From Candidatus Marispirochaeta associata (lineage in GTDB: Bacteria > Spirochaetota > Spirochaetia > JC444 > Marispirochaetaceae): a DNA stretch of 64,000 bases. The notes beneath the pieces were generated by a model. The model ran no database searches. It was not told where the DNA came from and saw nothing but the letters and a program-made list of their open reading frames with translations. The translations under genes and the position numbers were made by a program. Below are positions 27,433 through 35,927 of this stretch, in pieces (within the stretch, counting starts at the first letter, position 1; every line of letters begins with the position of its first letter). The DNA lies in contig JWTM01000418.1 in the NCBI GenBank assembly GCA_001749745.1, positions 186,001 to 250,000 on the forward strand. The letters run 5' to 3'.

Positions 27433-29055
27433 TTATTTCCCTTCGATACGGGAGTATTTGAAGTGAAAGCGTCCGATCGGATCGGAGTACCAGCCTTTAA
27501 CATAGTCCTTTACCATCACCCGGCTGGTTTCATAGTAGAGCGGCAACAGGGCGAAGTCCTCACCGATAGCCAGCTGCTCCGCATCCTGCAGTATTTTCAG
27601 GACCTTCTTAGGATCCGGTTCCGATTTGGCGGCCGCAATCAAGGCGTCGTACTCGGGATTCTCATACTGGGGATAGTTGCTTCCGCCGGAGGAGTAGAGC
27701 TGGTCAAGATAGTAGATCGGGTGGAAGATCTGCGCGCTCCAGCCGCCCATGGCGATCTGGAAGTCGGCGGAACGACGTTTCTGGGCCAGTACTTTGCCTT
27801 CCACGGTTTCGATCTCCACATCAATATTCAGCACCTTCTTCCACATCTCCTGCAGGGTTTCTACCGTGGTACGGTAACCGGAGGCCATGGTTACAGTAAT
27901 CGTCGGGAGATCTTCACCGTTGGGATACCCGGCTTCGGCCAGGATCTCCCGCGCCCGCTCAGGATCGGCGGTGGTGCTGATTCCCAGATCGCCGCTTGCC
28001 TCCCGGAAATCGACGCCTTCGGCGTAGAGACCGGTGGGAACGTATCCTGTCGCCGGGGTTCTTCCTAGCCCCATAACCTTGGCCAGCTCTTCACGATCGA
28101 TAGCCCGACTTAGGGCTTCCCGAACCTTGGGATTATCCAACGGGGGCGCCTCATTATTGATATAGCAGTGCAGGGAACGAACCCGCGGATTCAAGTAGAC
28201 ATCGTCGGTCTCCGCCATCAGCCGGGGAATCTCGGATGAGGGCATAAAATCGAAACCGTCGATTTTACCGGAGTTATAGGCGGCCAATGCGGTGGAGCCT
28301 TCAGGAATGGTAACGAAATGCAGCTCGTCGAGCTCAACCTTATCCGCCTCGAAGTAGTGGGGATTCTTGGCAAGAACTACCCGATCGTTCATAGCATAGC
28401 TTTCCAAGGTGAAGGGACCGTTGCCGATGTGGGTAGAGGGATTGCCCGCCCAGCTCTCCGGGTTGGCCTCCACCGCTTCCTTCTTCATCGGCATGAAGGC
28501 TCCATGGGCGAAGTTCTGCAACATGTAGGGCAGCGGCCCGGTCAGATTAACCTGAATCGTATAGTCGTCGATGATCTCCACACCGAGCGCCTCCGGAGCC
28601 TTTTCTCCCTTGAACACATCCTCGGCGTTTTCGACGGCGAACATCATGGTTACATACTTGCTGTTGGTCTCCGGCTTCAGAAGCCGCTGCCAGGCGTAGT
28701 AGAAGTCGTGCGCGTTCAGCGGAGTTCCGTCGCTCCACTTGGAATCCTCCCGCAGGTAGAAGGTGTAGGTCAAACCATCAGGAGAGATATCCCAGCTCTT
28801 CGCTACCGCCGGTTCAGGCTCCATACGTTCATTGGTCTTTACCAGTCCCACATGCAGGTTACTGGCAATCATCTCGCCGAAGCCGGCGTAGTTCTTCTGA
28901 GGGTCGATGCTGGGCGGATCGTAATCCATCGCGAAGACCAGTACCTGCGGTATCTCGACCGCGGTCTCTTCCTGCTGCTGTCCTCCGGCAAAGCCGGCGG
29001 CGCTAAAGATCCCTAAGGCGAGCACGACAATGAAAAATCGTTTAGCTATGTTCAT
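27433..29055 (-). CDS. oppA: Oligopeptide ABC transporter, substrate-binding protein
   Basis: 540-residue family 5 extracellular solute-binding protein. Signal peptide (FFIVVLALGIFSAAGFAGG) without a lipobox cysteine, in the FAGG style seen in spirochaete exported proteins. Family marks: SIDPQKNYAGFG, SWDISPDGLTYTFYLRED, KWSDGTPLNAHDFYYAW. Binds peptides or similar ligands and hands them to OppBC. Last gene of the opp transcription unit (oppB-C-D-F-A). Confidence 0.9.
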   Translation of the reverse strand: MNIAKRFFIVVLALGIFSAAGFAGGQQQEETAVEIPQVLVFAMDYDPPSIDPQKNYAGFGEMIASNLHVGLVKTNERMEPEPAVAKSWDISPDGLTYTFYLREDSKWSDGTPLNAHDFYYAWQRLLKPETNSKYVTMMFAVENAEDVFKGEKAPEALGVEIIDDYTIQVNLTGPLPYMLQNFAHGAFMPMKKEAVEANPESWAGNPSTHIGNGPFTLESYAMNDRVVLAKNPHYFEADKVELDELHFVTIPEGSTALAAYNSGKIDGFDFMPSSEIPRLMAETDDVYLNPRVRSLHCYINNEAPPLDNPKVREALSRAIDREELAKVMGLGRTPATGYVPTGLYAEGVDFREASGDLGISTTADPERAREILAEAGYPNGEDLPTITVTMASGYRTTVETLQEMWKKVLNIDVEIETVEGKVLAQKRRSADFQIAMGGWSAQIFHPIYYLDQLYSSGGSNYPQYENPEYDALIAAAKSEPDPKKVLKILQDAEQLAIGEDFALLPLYYETSRVMVKDYVKGWYSDPIGRFHFKYSRIEGK

Positions 29056-29098
29056 CTTTTCCTCCGTTTATTTTCTTCGCCATTAGGCGAATGGAATA

Positions 29099-30076
29099 CT
29101 ACTGATATAGAAAGCAGGCCGCGTAATGATCGGCCGCAACCTCTTTCAATTCCGGATCCTGCTCCCGACACTTCGGCATTACGTGGGGGCAACGGGAGGC
29201 AAAGCGACAGCCCGGTTTGGGATCAACTGGACTCGGAACACTCCCCTGCAGGATTATCCGGTTCTCCAATTTGGATTTATCCGGGTCGGCCTCCGGTACC
29301 GCCGAGAGCAACGCCCGTGTATACGGATGCTGTGCGTCACGGTAGAGTTGGGCCGATCCGGCGGTCTCCATCACCTTGCCCAGATACATAACGCAGATGC
29401 GGTCGGAGATATATTTGACCATCGAGAGATCGTGGGCGATGAAGATATAGGTCAAACCGAACTCCTGCTGTAGATCCTGGAGCAGATTGACTATCTGTGC
29501 CTGTATGGAAACGTCCAGGGCGCTAATCGGTTCGTCGCAGATAATGAGTTCCGGATTGAGGGCCAGGGCCCGGGCGATTCCGATGCGTTGCCGCTGGCCG
29601 CCGGAGAACTCATGGGGATACCGATCGGCATGATAGCTACTCAAGCCGACGAGCTCCAGCAACTCCTGAACCCGACGATTGAGCCCATCACCGGCGGCCT
29701 TCTTATGGATCACCAGCGGTTCACTGACGATGTCCGAGACGGTCATGCGGGGATTTAGGGAGGAGAATGGATCCTGGAAGATCATCTGAATCTGTTGGCG
29801 AATCGGCCGCATTTCACGTTCAGGCAAGGATGCGATATCCCGACCCTTATAGAGTATTTGTCCGCCGGTGATATCGAAAAGTCGCGCAATGGCATATCCG
29901 GTAGTAGATTTTCCACAGCCCGACTCGCCGACGATCCCCAAGGTTTCTCCTTTCTTGAGATAAAAATCGATATCATCGACCGCGTGCAGAAAGCGCTTTT
30001 TCTTGAATAGACCGCTTTTATATGAGAAATACTTCTTCAAGTTTTTGACTTCAACCAGGGTGTCGTTGGTATTCAT
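29099..30076 (-). CDS. oppF: Oligopeptide ABC transporter ATPase
   Basis: 325 residues. Walker [10 protein letters not shown], signature SGGQRQRIGIARAL, Walker B LIICDEPISALD, H-loop FIAHDLS. The C-terminal cysteine-containing segment (GCRFASRCPHVMPKC) is the iron-sulfur-like oligopeptide/dipeptide transporter tail. Immediately follows oppD. Confidence 0.93.
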   Translation of the reverse strand: MNTNDTLVEVKNLKKYFSYKSGLFKKKRFLHAVDDIDFYLKKGETLGIVGESGCGKSTTGYAIARLFDITGGQILYKGRDIASLPEREMRPIRQQIQMIFQDPFSSLNPRMTVSDIVSEPLVIHKKAAGDGLNRRVQELLELVGLSSYHADRYPHEFSGGQRQRIGIARALALNPELIICDEPISALDVSIQAQIVNLLQDLQQEFGLTYIFIAHDLSMVKYISDRICVMYLGKVMETAGSAQLYRDAQHPYTRALLSAVPEADPDKSKLENRIILQGSVPSPVDPKPGCRFASRCPHVMPKCREQDPELKEVAADHYAACFLYQ

Positions 30077-31090
30077 CTATGCGTTTGCTCCGATAGTTGC
30101 TCGGGGATTGGGATTGCGCTGATCGTAGAGCCAGCACCGAACGGCATGCTCATCCCCGGCGGGGGAAAACTCAGGCTGCAGGCGATTACAGATCCCGAGA
30201 GCCTGCGGACAGCGTGAGTAGAAGGGACAGCCCTTGGGCGGCGAGATGAGATCTGGCGGGGTTCCCGGAATCGTGGTTAGTCGCGACTCTTCCTTGTTCA
30301 TCTCCAGGGAGGGTACGGCTCCCAGCAGACCTTGCGTGTAGGGATGCAGCGGATTATGAAAGATCTGACGGATAGGCCCCTCCTCCACAATGATCCCGCC
30401 GTACATAATGATCACCCGCTGGCAGAAATCGGCGACCACCCCCAGATCGTGGGTAATAAGTATAATCGCGGTATTGATCCGCTCGATAAGGCTGCCCATT
30501 AAGTCCAGGATCTGAGCCTGAATGGTGACGTCCAATGCGGTTGTCGGCTCATCGGCGATCAGTAGATCCGGATCGCAGGAGAGAGCCATGGCTATCATAA
30601 CCCGCTGCCGCATTCCGCCGCTCATCTCGTAAGGATACTGATGAATCCGCTCCTCCGCCGAAGGTATCTCGACCATCTTCAGAGCCTCTATGGCTCGCTG
30701 TTTGGCTTCCCGGCGGCTAATACGGCGGTGGTTGGTTATAGATTCGATTAACTGGTTCCCGACGGTATAGACCGGATTGAGGGAGGTAAGGGGATCCTGA
30801 AAAATCATGGAGATATCGTTGCCTCGGATCCGCCGCATATCGTAGTCAGGAAGCGTAACCAGGTCTCGACCCTTAAAATTAATGGAGCCGCCTTTAATAC
30901 GACCCGGAAATTGTAGGAGCTTCATCACCGAAAGCATGGTGACGCTCTTGCCACAGCCCGATTCCCCCACGACTCCCAGGATTTCGCCTTTATTCAGTGT
31001 GAAACTCACGTTGCGGGTCGCCTGAACCTCACCCTGATGGGTATAAAAGGAGGTGCAGAGATTTTGTACATCCAGTAGTCTTTCGCTCAC
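30077..31090 (-). CDS. oppD: Oligopeptide ABC transporter ATPase
   Basis: 337 residues. Walker [10 protein letters not shown], signature [15 protein letters not shown], Walker [14 protein letters not shown]-loop LITHDLG, and the cysteine tail [16 protein letters not shown] choose GTG 31090 (GAGGA five bases upstream) over the GTG at 31102, which overlaps the oppC stop; the difference is four residues. Partner of OppF in the heterodimeric motor. Confidence 0.92.
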   Translation of the reverse strand: MSERLLDVQNLCTSFYTHQGEVQATRNVSFTLNKGEILGVVGESGCGKSVTMLSVMKLLQFPGRIKGGSINFKGRDLVTLPDYDMRRIRGNDISMIFQDPLTSLNPVYTVGNQLIESITNHRRISRREAKQRAIEALKMVEIPSAEERIHQYPYEMSGGMRQRVMIAMALSCDPDLLIADEPTTALDVTIQAQILDLMGSLIERINTAIILITHDLGVVADFCQRVIIMYGGIIVEEGPIRQIFHNPLHPYTQGLLGAVPSLEMNKEESRLTTIPGTPPDLISPPKGCPFYSRCPQALGICNRLQPEFSPAGDEHAVRCWLYDQRNPNPRATIGANA

Positions 31091-31101
31091 AAAAGTCCTC
31101 A

Positions 31102-32280
31102 CTATTGCCTGAGTCTGGGATCGATGGAGTCCCGCAAACCGTCGCCTACGAAATTAAAGGCGAGTACCGTAAGGCTGATCGCCAGGGCCGGAAAGAAGAG
31201 CAAGTAGGGATAGGTCATCAGGCCGCCCAAGGCGTTGTTGGCCAGGGTTCCCCACGAAGCCTGCGGGGCGGAGACCCCGAGGCCGACAAAACTTAAGAAC
31301 GCCTCGGTAAATATCGCCGCGGGTATATTCATCGCTACGGTTACGATTATGGGGCCCATTGCATTGGGAATCAGATGCCGAAGCAGTATGCGGGGCGTTT
31401 TCGCCCCCATTACCTTGGCGGCCATGACGAATTCCTGATTCTTCAAGGAGAGGATCTGTCCCCGCACTATGCGCGCCATACCAAGCCAATAGACCAAGCC
31501 GATGGTAATGACCACCGTCTTCAAGCCGGATCCGAAGACAACCATCAAGAGAATCACGTAGAGGAGACGCGGAATGGAACGTAGGATATCGACAAACCGC
31601 ATCATGATATTGTCCACCATTCCGCCGGCATAGGCCGCGATTCCCCCGTACATAATCCCTACGGTAAGATTAACCAGGGATGCCACCAGGCCGACGATGA
31701 GGGAGATCCGAGCGCCGTACATAATACGGATCCATAAATCCCGGCCCAAGGTATCGGTTCCCAATGGGTTGGTTCGGTTCCACACATTGCGGCGGCTTAT
31801 AAAGATCTCTTCACCGCTTTCAGTCAAAACCCGCCACGGCTTTGCGGAATAGTCGAAGATATACTCCCGCCCGCTTAACTCGAACCCCTTACTCCGCTGC
31901 ATGAGATCATCGGAAGTGGGCTCAAGCATGCGCAGGATCTCGCCCTGTCTAGTGGCGACAAAAAAGTCCATAGCAGAGGAGACGAATAGATACTGGTTTT
32001 CCTCGAGCTGATAGAGATCTAGCATGGGCGGGATTAACGAAAGATCCCTGTTCTGATCCGAATAGCTTTGCTCGGTCGCCATAGGCCCGAATACGGCTAC
32101 CAGAATCAGAAGGGCGATGACCGCAAGCCCGAATAGCGAAAGCTTATTCTGTTTGAAGCGGCGCCACACATCGGCCCAGTAGGTCATCGACTTACGGGCG
32201 CTTGTTTCTACACGAGCCCCGACCTGTTGCTCAACCGGTATCCAATCCTGTGGTGTAGGTATTTCTGTCTGGTTCATCAA
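31102..32280 (-). CDS. oppC: Oligopeptide ABC transporter permease
   Basis: 392 residues, about 90 more than a standard OppC. After the first hydrophobic segment (LSLFGLAVIALLILVAVFG) comes a long extracytoplasmic insertion (YLFVSSAMDFFVATR... to RRNVWNRTNPLGTDTLG), then five more membrane segments with the EAA loop (VMAAKVMGAKTPRILLRH). The start overlaps the oppB stop (ATGA-type). Confidence 0.9.
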   Translation of the reverse strand: MMNQTEIPTPQDWIPVEQQVGARVETSARKSMTYWADVWRRFKQNKLSLFGLAVIALLILVAVFGPMATEQSYSDQNRDLSLIPPMLDLYQLEENQYLFVSSAMDFFVATRQGEILRMLEPTSDDLMQRSKGFELSGREYIFDYSAKPWRVLTESGEEIFISRRNVWNRTNPLGTDTLGRDLWIRIMYGARISLIVGLVASLVNLTVGIMYGGIAAYAGGMVDNIMMRFVDILRSIPRLLYVILLMVVFGSGLKTVVITIGLVYWLGMARIVRGQILSLKNQEFVMAAKVMGAKTPRILLRHLIPNAMGPIIVTVAMNIPAAIFTEAFLSFVGLGVSAPQASWGTLANNALGGLMTYPYLLFFPALAISLTVLAFNFVGDGLRDSIDPRLRQ

Positions 32281-33215
32281 CGGGAACTTCCTTTGCTCTG
32301 GACTCGCACGCGGGGGTCAATCCAGCCGTAAATAATGTCTACCAGCAACATACTTACCAGTAGAATGATTGAGTAGTAGATCGTAATTCCCATAATGGTC
32401 GGGTAATCGCGATTACTAATAGATTGAATAAAGTAGCGACCGATACCCGGCATAGCGAAAATTCGCTCTATTACAAACGAACCGGTTAAAAGTGTGGCGA
32501 CCCTGGCTCCGAGGACGGTGACCATCGGGATAGAGGCGTTCTTCAGGGCGTGTTTCATCATCACCTTTGAGGGACTTAAGCCTTTGGCGTAGGCGGTACG
32601 AATATAATCCTGATTAATCACATCCAGCATTGCCGCACGATTCAAACGAGTGAGACGCCCGATGGTAGCCAGCGAGAGCGCCAGGGCCGGCAGGATATAG
32701 TGCATAAAGCTATCCGCGCCGAAGATTGGAAACCACCCCAGGCGATAGGCGAGGAAATAGATAAAGAGGGTGGCCATAACAAAGGAGGGAATCGTACGCC
32801 CTAAGGTTGAGACAAACATCACCAGGCGGTCCGCTAAGCGATTGCGCCTTACCGCCGCCACGATTCCCATGGGAACGCTGGCGAAGATTACGAAGAAGAT
32901 AGAGAGAAGCGCCAATCGACTGGTAATCGGAAATCCCTGATTAATCAATTCGGTTACTGATCGACCTTCGTAGAAAAACGACGGCCCAAGATCAAAGGTT
33001 ACGATACCTTTCAAGTAATCGATATACTGCTTCCAAACCGGATCATCCAGATGGTATTTCTGTTGCAATATCTTGATTATCTCCGGGTTCAGATCCTGCT
33101 CCTCAAAATCATAGGGCCCGCCGGGCACCGCATGCATGAGGAAAAACGTAAGGGTGATAATAATAAACAGCGTAACAAACAAGCTGATTATTCTCGACAG
33201 CAGATACCTCAGCAC
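32277..33215 (-). CDS. oppB: Oligopeptide ABC transporter permease
   Basis: 312 residues, six-helix permease. Starts LRYLLSRIISLFVTLF, the usual OppB opening, and has the EAA-like loop RTAYAKGLSPSKVMMKH. GTG 33215 is preferred over the ATG at 33260 because AAGG lies about eight bases upstream and the longer N-terminus (QRNYYSIRDEEG) is not typical. First gene of the opp operon, divergent from the RpiR regulator. Confidence 0.88.
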   Translation of the reverse strand: MLRYLLSRIISLFVTLFIIITLTFFLMHAVPGGPYDFEEQDLNPEIIKILQQKYHLDDPVWKQYIDYLKGIVTFDLGPSFFYEGRSVTELINQGFPITSRLALLSIFFVIFASVPMGIVAAVRRNRLADRLVMFVSTLGRTIPSFVMATLFIYFLAYRLGWFPIFGADSFMHYILPALALSLATIGRLTRLNRAAMLDVINQDYIRTAYAKGLSPSKVMMKHALKNASIPMVTVLGARVATLLTGSFVIERIFAMPGIGRYFIQSISNRDYPTIMGITIYYSIILLVSMLLVDIIYGWIDPRVRVQSKGSSR

Positions 33216-33269
33216 GGTTAAACCTTCTTCGTCTCGTATTGAGTAATAGTTTCGTTGCAAAGCCTGAAT

Positions 33270-33313
33270 GGTACTTTTGTTCCGTTTTTGCTTTACAATG
33301 GGACAAAATTACC
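33270..33313. promoter_or_regulatory. Inverted repeat, likely RpiR operator
   Basis: GGTACTTTTGTTCC (33270-33283) and GGGACAAAATTACC (33300-33313) are inverted copies matching at 12 of 14 positions, centred in the opp/rpiR divergent spacer, about 30 bp apart centre to centre. Confidence 0.55.
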
Positions 33314-33366
33314 ATACAATACCCCTGTTGTCAACGACAAATATTCCAGAAATCGGGAGCATCTAA

Positions 33367-34299
33367 GTGACCAGCAAGAAACTTATGGATCGTCTACGAA
33401 CCATTAAAGATCTAACCGGAAGCGAGGAGAAGATCTTACGTTTCTTCGAATCCCATTATCCGTTGATAGCCTTCGAGACCATCCACTCCATCAGCGAGAA
33501 ATGCAACGTCGGTAAGGCTACGGTAAGTCGTTTTGTCAGCCGACTCGGATACGGAAGTTTCTCGGATTTTATGACTTCGATCCGAGACGAAGTCTCTTCT
33601 CAACTGGATACGCCTATCGACAGGTTTAGTAGCATTAGGGAGAGCAGGACCACTGATCCGGAGGCTCATTACAACCTGCATGCCGAAAGTACTATCCGGA
33701 ATATCGAGATAACCCGCAACAGGATAGATCCGGCGATCTTCGAAAAGGCGGTCTCCATACTCTCGGAGACAAAAGGGAAGCTTTACATAATAGGAGACGC
33801 CACCTCCTATGGTCTGGCCTACTTCTTCTATATGCTTGCCACCTACATGCGCTCGGATGTGATCCTTTTAGAGCCCGGCCCCGCATCCCTTTCCCATAAT
33901 CTGATCGATGTCACCGCCGATGACGCGCTGCTAGCCATTTTGCACTACCGTTTCTCGAACCAGACAGTACAGACAGCGACCTGGTTCTCCGAATGCGGAG
34001 CCGCCATCGTTCTGCTCAGCGATCGCATCATGACCCCTATCTCTGACATCGCGGACGTACAACTCTACTCCTCTTCCGAAGGTCCGGAGATGTTCAATAG
34101 CAGGATTTCAACCCTCTTCATTCTGGAGACCTTGCTCGCATCAATGGCGCCGCGCCTGGAAAAGGATGTATACGGACGCTTCAGCCTGTTCGAGAAATTA
34201 CGATCCCGATTCGGGGTCTTTGCGGTACCTTCGAGTTCAACCGCCACTGAATCGTTATATGAATCCGACGGAAACCATTCCACCCACGAGGAGAATTAA
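33367..34299 (+). CDS. RpiR-family transcriptional regulator
   Basis: 310 residues: an N-terminal HTH_6 domain (SISEKCNVGKATVSRFVSRLGYGSF, about residues 38-65) and a C-terminal SIS domain (KLYIIGDATSYGLAYFF ... AAIVLLSD). GTG start with GGGAG seven bases upstream. Divergent from opp, and its stop overlaps the start of the alpha/beta hydrolase gene (TAATG), so it likely controls both sides. SIS domains usually bind phosphosugars, which hints that the transported compound is a sugar-containing peptide or that sugar status controls uptake. Confidence 0.86.
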   Translation: MTSKKLMDRLRTIKDLTGSEEKILRFFESHYPLIAFETIHSISEKCNVGKATVSRFVSRLGYGSFSDFMTSIRDEVSSQLDTPIDRFSSIRESRTTDPEAHYNLHAESTIRNIEITRNRIDPAIFEKAVSILSETKGKLYIIGDATSYGLAYFFYMLATYMRSDVILLEPGPASLSHNLIDVTADDALLAILHYRFSNQTVQTATWFSECGAAIVLLSDRIMTPISDIADVQLYSSSEGPEMFNSRISTLFILETLLASMAPRLEKDVYGRFSLFEKLRSRFGVFAVPSSSTATESLYESDGNHSTHEEN

Positions 34300-35168
34300 T
34301 GTCGAATGAGATTAACCGGCGGCGGACCGCCGACCACAAAGCATTACTGCCCGCCAAACAAATGATACGAATCAACGGCATTCCCCTCGCCTACCGTGAA
34401 GCAGGCGAAGGTTCCCCGGTATTCTTATTGCACGGAATGAACGGCGAATCCGGCTCATGGCGGCATCAGCTTCACGGTTTGAGCGATCGTTACCGAGTAA
34501 TCGCCTGGGACGCACCCGGCTACGGCGCTTCCGGCAGCGTCGGCTCCTCGATCGAATCCCTCAGCGAGGCGGCCTTTTCGCTTATAAAGGAGCTGGGAGC
34601 CGAAAATCCGGTGCTGGTGGGACACTCCATGGGCGGAGTCGTTGCCGGACAGATGGCGATAGAGCGGCCGGATTCGCTCAGAGCCCTGGTACTCTCCTGT
34701 AGTCACTGGGGATACGGCCGGCCCGTAGGTGAAGAGCTGATGCCGCGCTACAGCAAGCGCATCGACGAGATCCGTTCCATGTCGATAGAGGAGTTCGCTC
34801 AACTGCGCGCTTCAAGGATGGTCGACGAGGACGCTGATCCAGAGGTTGTCGCATTTCTGGCGGAGATGAGCAAAGCGGTAACGGCGGAAGCGTTGGAGAA
34901 GGTGGGTCGGGCCAATCAGGAGACCGACACCCGTCCGGGACTGAGCAAGCTCGATTTGCCCCTCTATCTGCTCTACGCCGAGAAAGACCGGGTTATAAAA
35001 AAGGAGCGCACCAAAGAGTTCATTCAGGCCCTCCCGGCAGCCAGGGTAATGCTCCTGGCCGGCGTCGGACACGCCCCCTATGTGGAGGACGCCGCGAATT
35101 ACAACCGGACGGTCAGGTCGATCCTCGAAGAGGTTTGGCCGGACAAACCCGCAGGGAACGCTTCGTGA
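34299..35168 (+). CDS. Alpha/beta-fold hydrolase
   Basis: 289 residues. Oxyanion region FLLHGMNGESGSW, nucleophile elbow VGHSMGGVVAG (Ser about 110), an acid in LLYAEKDRV and the catalytic His in GVGHAPYVED complete a triad. No signal peptide, so cytoplasmic. GAGGAG upstream of the ATG; overlaps both the regulator stop and the metallo-beta-lactamase start. Probably hydrolyses an ester or amide in whatever the Opp system imports. Confidence 0.83.
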   Translation: MSNEINRRRTADHKALLPAKQMIRINGIPLAYREAGEGSPVFLLHGMNGESGSWRHQLHGLSDRYRVIAWDAPGYGASGSVGSSIESLSEAAFSLIKELGAENPVLVGHSMGGVVAGQMAIERPDSLRALVLSCSHWGYGRPVGEELMPRYSKRIDEIRSMSIEEFAQLRASRMVDEDADPEVVAFLAEMSKAVTAEALEKVGRANQETDTRPGLSKLDLPLYLLYAEKDRVIKKERTKEFIQALPAARVMLLAGVGHAPYVEDAANYNRTVRSILEEVWPDKPAGNAS

Positions 35169-35923
35169 AGCTTACCTACTTAGGAATCAACGGGCTGCAG
35201 CTCGAAAGCGGCGGAACCGTTCTACTGGTCGACCCCTACGTCAGCCGGGCCGTCAACGAAGCGGAGGATGTCTGTTCGCCGGAGCGCGTCCACCGCTATC
35301 TGCCCAGAGCCGACTACATCGTGCTCGGCCATTCCCACTACGACCATGCGGGCGACCTGCGGGCCTTAGTCGAATACGGTAGCCCCGTCATCCTGGGCTC
35401 GGAAACAACCTTGAACATCTGCCGCAGCTACGGCGCCCCGGAAGAGCGCCTGCGTCTCTTCCGGCACCGGGAAACCATCGTTTTCGGGCCGTTCAGCGTG
35501 ACCCCGCTGCGATCGCTTCACAAACCGACCGTCAACAGCGGAGCGTACACTATCGTCCCGCAGCCGCCCCGCAAGCGAAAAGAGTTCCCCGAAGGCGGAA
35601 CCTGGGCGCTGAAGATAGAGTCGAACGGCAGAACCCTCGTCAACGTCGGAAGCGCCAACCTCATCGAAGAGTCGCTGGCAGGCGAGAAGTGCGATCTGCT
35701 GGTGGCCAGCGTCGCCGGCCGCTCCCCGCAGTTCTTCAGTGACTTGCTCTCTTGCATCCGCTGCAAGCAGTTGATGCCCTCCCACTGGGACGACTATAAG
35801 GGGAACCCCCTGAATCCTGCACTAGAGAAAACCAGCCTGGCCGATTTCGAAAAAGAAATTGGAACAATCGACCCAACGCTGTCGATTCGGATCCTACAGC
35901 CCCTGGAAAGCATAGAGCTTTAA
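35165..35923 (+). CDS. Metallo-beta-lactamase-fold hydrolase
   Basis: 252 residues. The metal motif HSHYDH lies at LGHSHYDHAGD, with later HKPTVNSG and MPSHWDD supplying further ligands. GTG 35165 overlaps the hydrolase stop as GTGA; a longer frame starting at 35135 lies inside that gene. Closest in style to the UlaG/YtnP-like cytoplasmic lactonase or phosphodiesterase branch. The stop is four bases before the group II intron's 3' end. Confidence 0.78.
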   Translation: MKLTYLGINGLQLESGGTVLLVDPYVSRAVNEAEDVCSPERVHRYLPRADYIVLGHSHYDHAGDLRALVEYGSPVILGSETTLNICRSYGAPEERLRLFRHRETIVFGPFSVTPLRSLHKPTVNSGAYTIVPQPPRKRKEFPEGGTWALKIESNGRTLVNVGSANLIEESLAGEKCDLLVASVAGRSPQFFSDLLSCIRCKQLMPSHWDDYKGNPLNPALEKTSLADFEKEIGTIDPTLSIRILQPLESIEL

Positions 35924-35927
35924 TCGA

